Shown here piece by piece: positions 33,313 to 36,265 of a stretch of DNA of 36,265 bases (within the stretch, counting starts at the first letter, position 1; the number at the start of each line of letters is the position of its first letter). A program made the translations under genes and the position numbers. The notes under the pieces are model-generated. The model saw only the letters and a program-made list of their open reading frames with translations. It did no database searches and had not been told where the DNA came from. This stretch comes from Acidobacteriota bacterium (lineage in GTDB: Bacteria; Acidobacteriota; CAIWXX01). Location: positions 1-36,265 of the forward strand of contig JACPPM010000141.1 of NCBI GenBank assembly GCA_016191015.1. Reading direction: 5' to 3'.

Positions 33313-34788
33313 CTACTCGGTCGCGGCGTCCTCGTCCAGATCTCCTTCCTCGCGCGAGATCTCGAATCGCTTCATCTTTTCGACGAGGGTTGTGCGCTTC
33401 AGGTGGAGCAGCTCCGCGGCCCGGACCTTGTTGCCACCCGTGCGCTTGAGGCTCTGCAGTATCAGCTCGCGCTCGATGTTGGAGACGAGCGATTGGAAAT
33501 GCACGCCCTCCTCAGGGATCTCGAACCCCAGCAGCGACCGCGGCGGCTCGACCTTCTGAATCTCCTTGCTCAGATCGCTGACGAGGATCTGCGTCCGTGT
33601 GCCGCTCAGAATGACCGCCCGCTCGATCGTGTTCTCGAGCTCTCTGACGTTGCCCGGCCAGGGATAGGCCATGAGCTGCCGCAGCACCAGCTGAGAAATG
33701 GTCTTCGTCGGCTCGCTGAGGTCCTTGCAGAACTTCCGCACGAAGTGCAGGGCCAGCAGAGGAATGTCCTCCTGCCTCTCCCTCAGTGGCGGGAGTTGGA
33801 TCTGAATCACGTTGAGCCTGTAGTAGAGGTCCTCCCGGAAGGCGCCCGCCTTGACCCTCTCGGCCAGGTCGGCATTCGTCGCCGCGATCACACGGACATC
33901 CACCTTCACCGGAGTCGAACCCCCGACTCGTTCGAACTCCCTTTCCTGCACCACCCGCAGCAGCTTGACCTGTAAACTGGGGCTCATGTTTCCGATCTCG
34001 TCGAGGAATATGGTCCCCTTGTGCGCCTGCTCGAAGCGGCCGATCCTGGTCTGGATGGCCCCCGTGAACGCCCCTTTCACGTGCCCGAAAAGCTCATCCT
34101 CCAGCAGGTTCTCCGGGATCGCGCCACAGTTGATGCTAATCAGCCGGTTGTCCCGCCTCGGCCCGTTATAGTGAACCGCCCGCGCGATCAGCTCCTTGCC
34201 CGTCCCTGTTTCACCCATCACAAGAACGGTCGACGTGTTGTTCGAAACGAGCTCGATCAGGCGATATACCTCATCCATCGCATCGCTGTGCCCCACGATA
34301 TTGCTGAATCTGTACTTCTCCTTGAGCTGCTGGCGCAGGTAGACGTTCTCGCTCTTCAGCCGGCGCTGCTCGAGGGCCGCGCGGATCAGGAGAGGGAGCT
34401 TCACCAGTTCGAATGGCTTCGATACGAAGTCAAACGCGCCCATCTTGATCGCGTCCACCGCCGTCTCGATCGTCCCATACCCTGTCATGATGATGACGAT
34501 GATGTCCGGGTAGAGCTGCATCGCCTCGCGCAGAACCTCCACCCCGTCGTATTCGGGCAGCCTCAAGTCGGTCAGAACCACATCGTACGGATGGCGACGG
34601 ATCATGTCGATAGCCTCCGCGCCCCCGCTTGCCTGATCCACCGCAAATCCTTCACCGCGAAGGAATGCGACAGCGGCCTCCCTGAAATCGGCCTCATCTT
34701 CCACAACGAGGACCACTCCGGCGCCCTCCCCGCCCGGACGATCGATCCCGTTTTCTGTCGTTTGGCCGGCCGGATGTTGTCGTCCCAT
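33313..34788 (-). CDS. NtrC-family sigma-54-dependent response regulator
   Basis: A 491-aa bacterial enhancer-binding protein that activates RNA polymerase with sigma-54. The receiver domain (about 25-140) carries phosphoacceptor Asp74 (DVVLTDLRLPE) and Lys124 (FVSKPFE). The AAA+ domain (about 162-400) has Walker A GETGTGKE (192-199), the sigma-54 contact loop GAFTGA (239-244), and Walker B GTIFLDEI. The Fis-type helix-turn-helix is at the C-terminus (LILQSLKRTGGNKVRAAELL then LKRTTLVEKMKRF). A 24-residue N-terminal tail before the receiver is unusual but has no motif. It is transcribed divergently from the small unknown gene. A partner kinase is not in the window. Confidence 0.95.
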   Translation of the reverse strand: MGRQHPAGQTTENGIDRPGGEGAGVVLVVEDEADFREAAVAFLRGEGFAVDQASGGAEAIDMIRRHPYDVVLTDLRLPEYDGVEVLREAMQLYPDIIVIIMTGYGTIETAVDAIKMGAFDFVSKPFELVKLPLLIRAALEQRRLKSENVYLRQQLKEKYRFSNIVGHSDAMDEVYRLIELVSNNTSTVLVMGETGTGKELIARAVHYNGPRRDNRLISINCGAIPENLLEDELFGHVKGAFTGAIQTRIGRFEQAHKGTIFLDEIGNMSPSLQVKLLRVVQEREFERVGGSTPVKVDVRVIAATNADLAERVKAGAFREDLYYRLNVIQIQLPPLRERQEDIPLLALHFVRKFCKDLSEPTKTISQLVLRQLMAYPWPGNVRELENTIERAVILSGTRTQILVSDLSKEIQKVEPPRSLLGFEIPEEGVHFQSLVSNIERELILQSLKRTGGNKVRAAELLHLKRTTLVEKMKRFEISREEGDLDEDAATE

Positions 34789-34802
34789 GTGGAAGAGTCA
34801 AT

Positions 34803-34832
34803 ATTTTGACACCTCACCAGCGGCACTGTCAA
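34803..34832. promoter_or_regulatory. Divergent control region with inverted TTGACA sites
   Basis: TTGACA at 34806-34811 and its inverted copy TGTCAA at 34827-34832 are 15 bases apart, a possible dyad operator. Read on the minus strand, TTGACA (34827-34832) with CAAAAT (34803-34808), 18 bases apart, is a candidate promoter for the NtrC-type gene. Confidence 0.4.
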
Positions 34833-34902
34833 TTCAAGCTAAAGGTTCGGCGCGCTGGTGCCGATACCGTAAGAGAAGGAGAGGAGCTCGAAAGGCAAGT
34901 CA

Positions 34903-35211
34903 ATGGCGACCATAAACGGCCAGATGTACGAGCTCCTGCGTACCTATCAGCGCGAGCTGAATCAGCGGGAACCTGGGACCCGGCAGACCGCGACCAAGGA
35001 AGCTGAGACATCCTTCAGCAACGTCCTTGAAAGGGTGATGGGCTCCGATCAGTCCGAGACTTCGCCACCGGTGGAGGCGTCGAACGAAGCCACGAAATCT
35101 GACGGACAGCGGCGTGAGTCCGAGATGCTGGAGACACTCAACTATGATCCGGCCGGGTACCTCGTCAACAACAACCACGGGCGCCAGTCGATTATCGACT
35201 TCTTCCAGTGA
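34903..35211 (+). CDS. Small protein of unknown function in the signalling cluster
   Basis: A 102-aa protein I do not recognise. It begins MATINGQMYELLRTYQRELN, has an amphipathic helix (FSNVLERVMG), a polar disordered middle rich in Ser, Glu and Thr, and a short C-terminal segment (MLETLNYDPAGYLVNNN then SIIDFFQ). No membrane segment or signal peptide. A purine-rich stretch (AAGGAGAGGAG, with GAAAGG nearer the ATG) precedes the start. It lies between the NtrC-type gene (divergent) and the REC/coiled-coil gene (same strand, 120 nt downstream). A role as a small regulator or binding partner of the neighbouring signalling proteins is possible but unproven. Confidence 0.6.
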   Translation: MATINGQMYELLRTYQRELNQREPGTRQTATKEAETSFSNVLERVMGSDQSETSPPVEASNEATKSDGQRRESEMLETLNYDPAGYLVNNNHGRQSIIDFFQ

Positions 35212-35331
35212 CCGGCCCCCGTCGGGCACCACCAGCCCCGCAGGGGACCGCCTGCCTTCACGGCGCATGCGGCGGATGGACGAGGCGCTCCCTGCAAGTT
35301 TCCAGTTGCTTTCGGAGGCGGTTCACGTAGA

Positions 35332-36015
35332 ATGACCCTTGATATGTTCGCAACACCGACGGCATTCCGCATTCTCATCGTCGACGACGACGCCGATATG
35401 AGGGATGCGCTGGCGAGCTATTTTCGGCAAAAAGGGCTGACCCTCCTCACTGCCCGCGACGGCCTCGAGGCGGTCAGCCTCATCGAAGGCTCCGCAGACC
35501 CGTTTCAAATCGTGCTGACCGACCTCGTGATGCCGCAGAAGAGCGGCCTCGACGTGCTCAAGGCGGCCAAGGACAAGTTCCCCGACGTGCATGTCGTGAT
35601 CATCACGGGCTACGCGTCCCTGGAAACCGCAATCGAGGCCGTGCGCCTCGGCGCGTATGACTATCTGACCAAGCCGTTCAAGTTTAGCGAAATCGAGATT
35701 CTTCTGAAAAACATCGGCGAGCGAATCGGACTGCTCGAACAGAATCGCGATATGCACAGGAAGCTGCGAGATCTCCACGATCGCCTCGACTCGCTCAGCG
35801 AAGGCAAGAGCAAGGTCGACCGCAATATGAGGGAGCTCGAGCAGGGGGTCGCGGCCAACACCCGCAAGCTCGATCAACTGGTCGAGTCCGTCGCCGCGAT
35901 GCGAGAGCAGGTGAAGGACCTGACCGAGGCGATTCAGAAGGCCACCCGACGCCCCCCCGCCGCGCCTGAGCCGCAAGAGGCACCGCGCGAAGGCTCGCGC
36001 AGCATTCGCCTTTAG
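35332..36015 (+). CDS. Response regulator with C-terminal coiled coil
   Basis: A 227-aa protein. The receiver domain (about 12-130) has the acidic trio VDDD near 17-20, phosphoacceptor Asp64 (VLTDLVMPQ), Thr92 and Lys114 (YLTKPFKF). The rest (about 130-205) is a predicted coiled coil with heptad-like DLHDRLDSLSEGKSKVDRNM and AANTRKLDQLVESVAAM, then a Pro/Ala tail. There is no DNA-binding or enzymatic output domain, so signal output is probably by protein-protein contact or dimerisation. GGAGG lies about 12 nt before ATG 35332; Met5 (35344) is an alternative start. The receiver is closest in style to the NtrC group of this cluster. Confidence 0.9.
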   Translation: MTLDMFATPTAFRILIVDDDADMRDALASYFRQKGLTLLTARDGLEAVSLIEGSADPFQIVLTDLVMPQKSGLDVLKAAKDKFPDVHVVIITGYASLETAIEAVRLGAYDYLTKPFKFSEIEILLKNIGERIGLLEQNRDMHRKLRDLHDRLDSLSEGKSKVDRNMRELEQGVAANTRKLDQLVESVAAMREQVKDLTEAIQKATRRPPAAPEPQEAPREGSRSIRL

Positions 36016-36080
36016 TCTCTGAGAGGTTGAGGGCATACACGGTATGGCAAAACTCTCGGGGGGCGAGATCTTCCGGACTC

Positions 36081-36193
36081 CTCTCAGGAAGGCAGGAAGG
36101 GAGGAATGCAGGAACGGAGCAGTCATCTCCGGAGCTCAGGGTGGCATCGAACAGACCCCTTCCTGCCTTCCTAACTTCCTGCTTTCCTGAGAG
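36081..36193. repeat. Palindromic repeat, GCAGGAA type
   Basis: The arms CTCTCAGGAAGGCAGGAAGG... (36081-36114) and 36160-36193 are inverted copies matching at 30 of 34 positions around a 45-nt centre. Each arm is made of GCAGGAA/GAGGAA units about 10 nt apart, strongly purine on one strand. One arm also occurs at 9985-10017. Confidence 0.85.
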
Positions 36194-36261
36194 GTGCTCG
36201 GAAGGGTCTTGCAGCGTGCCTGGGTCTTGCCTGTTTGATTGCGGCTCCGCCGCGTTAGGTT
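36107..36261 (+). repeat. Dispersed intergenic repeat, partial copy 3
   Basis: TGCAGGAACGGAGC at 36107-36120 equals bases 1-14, with weaker similarity to about 36145. The end TTGATTGCGGCTCCGCCGCGTT (36236-36257) resembles 123-144. It is interleaved with the palindromic repeat, and the middle differs, so this copy is diverged. No gene is visible from 36016 to the end. Confidence 0.55.
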
Positions 36262-36265
36262 TCAA

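Noticed and set aside
34855-34872. Possible sigma-54 promoter (GG-N10-GT) before the small unknown gene
   Set aside because: The -12 element lacks the required GC and the -24 is only partial; not enough to call, although an NtrC-type gene is adjacent.

Overview
The window is GC-rich bacterial chromosome, most likely from an Acidobacteriota member. The evidence for that is a VWFA-type secreted protein of the kind common in Acidobacteria, an Oar-like (carboxypeptidase-regulatory-domain) TonB receptor remnant, a Ser/Thr kinase with FlgO-like and TPR parts, and a 'GWKDIA' winged-helix protein. The assignment is an inference from gene content; there is no rRNA in the window.

Layout. 1-6 kb (+): a secreted reprolysin-like metalloprotease with three Ig-like repeats, a secreted lytic transglycosylase, and a TPR/Pro-rich/AIM24-like protein. 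6-10 kb (-): a complete TRAP transporter operon in the order tatT (TPR lipoprotein), dctP (binding protein), fused dctQM (permease). 10-11.2 kb (-): CorA. 11.5-12.9 kb (+): two small gene pairs, DUF4160/DUF2442 and vapB/vapC. 13-20.1 kb: an accessory block with damaged genes. It holds a VWFA gene with two frameshifts, an intact BNR-repeat protein, a small HTH protein with a C-terminal membrane anchor, and a two-gene operon (TonB receptor, then kinase-TPR) in which both genes appear to carry in-frame internal deletions. 20.8 kb: tRNA-Ala(GGC) with a clear promoter. 21-27.7 kb (-): the conserved operon phoH-pgpH-ybeY-corC-era-recO. 28-29 kb (-): tatA-tatC. 29.6-31.9 kb (+): a macrodomain protein and a C-terminal processing protease. 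32-36 kb: a signalling cluster of an HD-GYP response regulator, an NtrC-type regulator, a small unknown protein and a REC/coiled-coil protein.

Non-coding signal. Intergenic spaces are rich in imperfect palindromes whose arms are built from short units repeating about every 10-12 nt (CGCAGAT, GCAGAGACG, GCAGGAA, and a GGCTGAAGCC type). There is also a separate dispersed repeat of about 100-150 nt at the left end, at 9.9 kb and, partly, at the right end. Several genes (DUF4160, vapB, tatA, the macrodomain gene) have a promoter -10 box so close to the start codon, with no Shine-Dalgarno sequence, that leaderless mRNAs are likely.

No CRISPR array, integrase, transposase or complete mobile element is visible. 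The most unusual points are the paired in-frame deletions in the receptor/kinase operon, the palindromic repeat families, and the recurrent leaderless promoter layout. All product names come from reading motifs in the translations; no database search was run.
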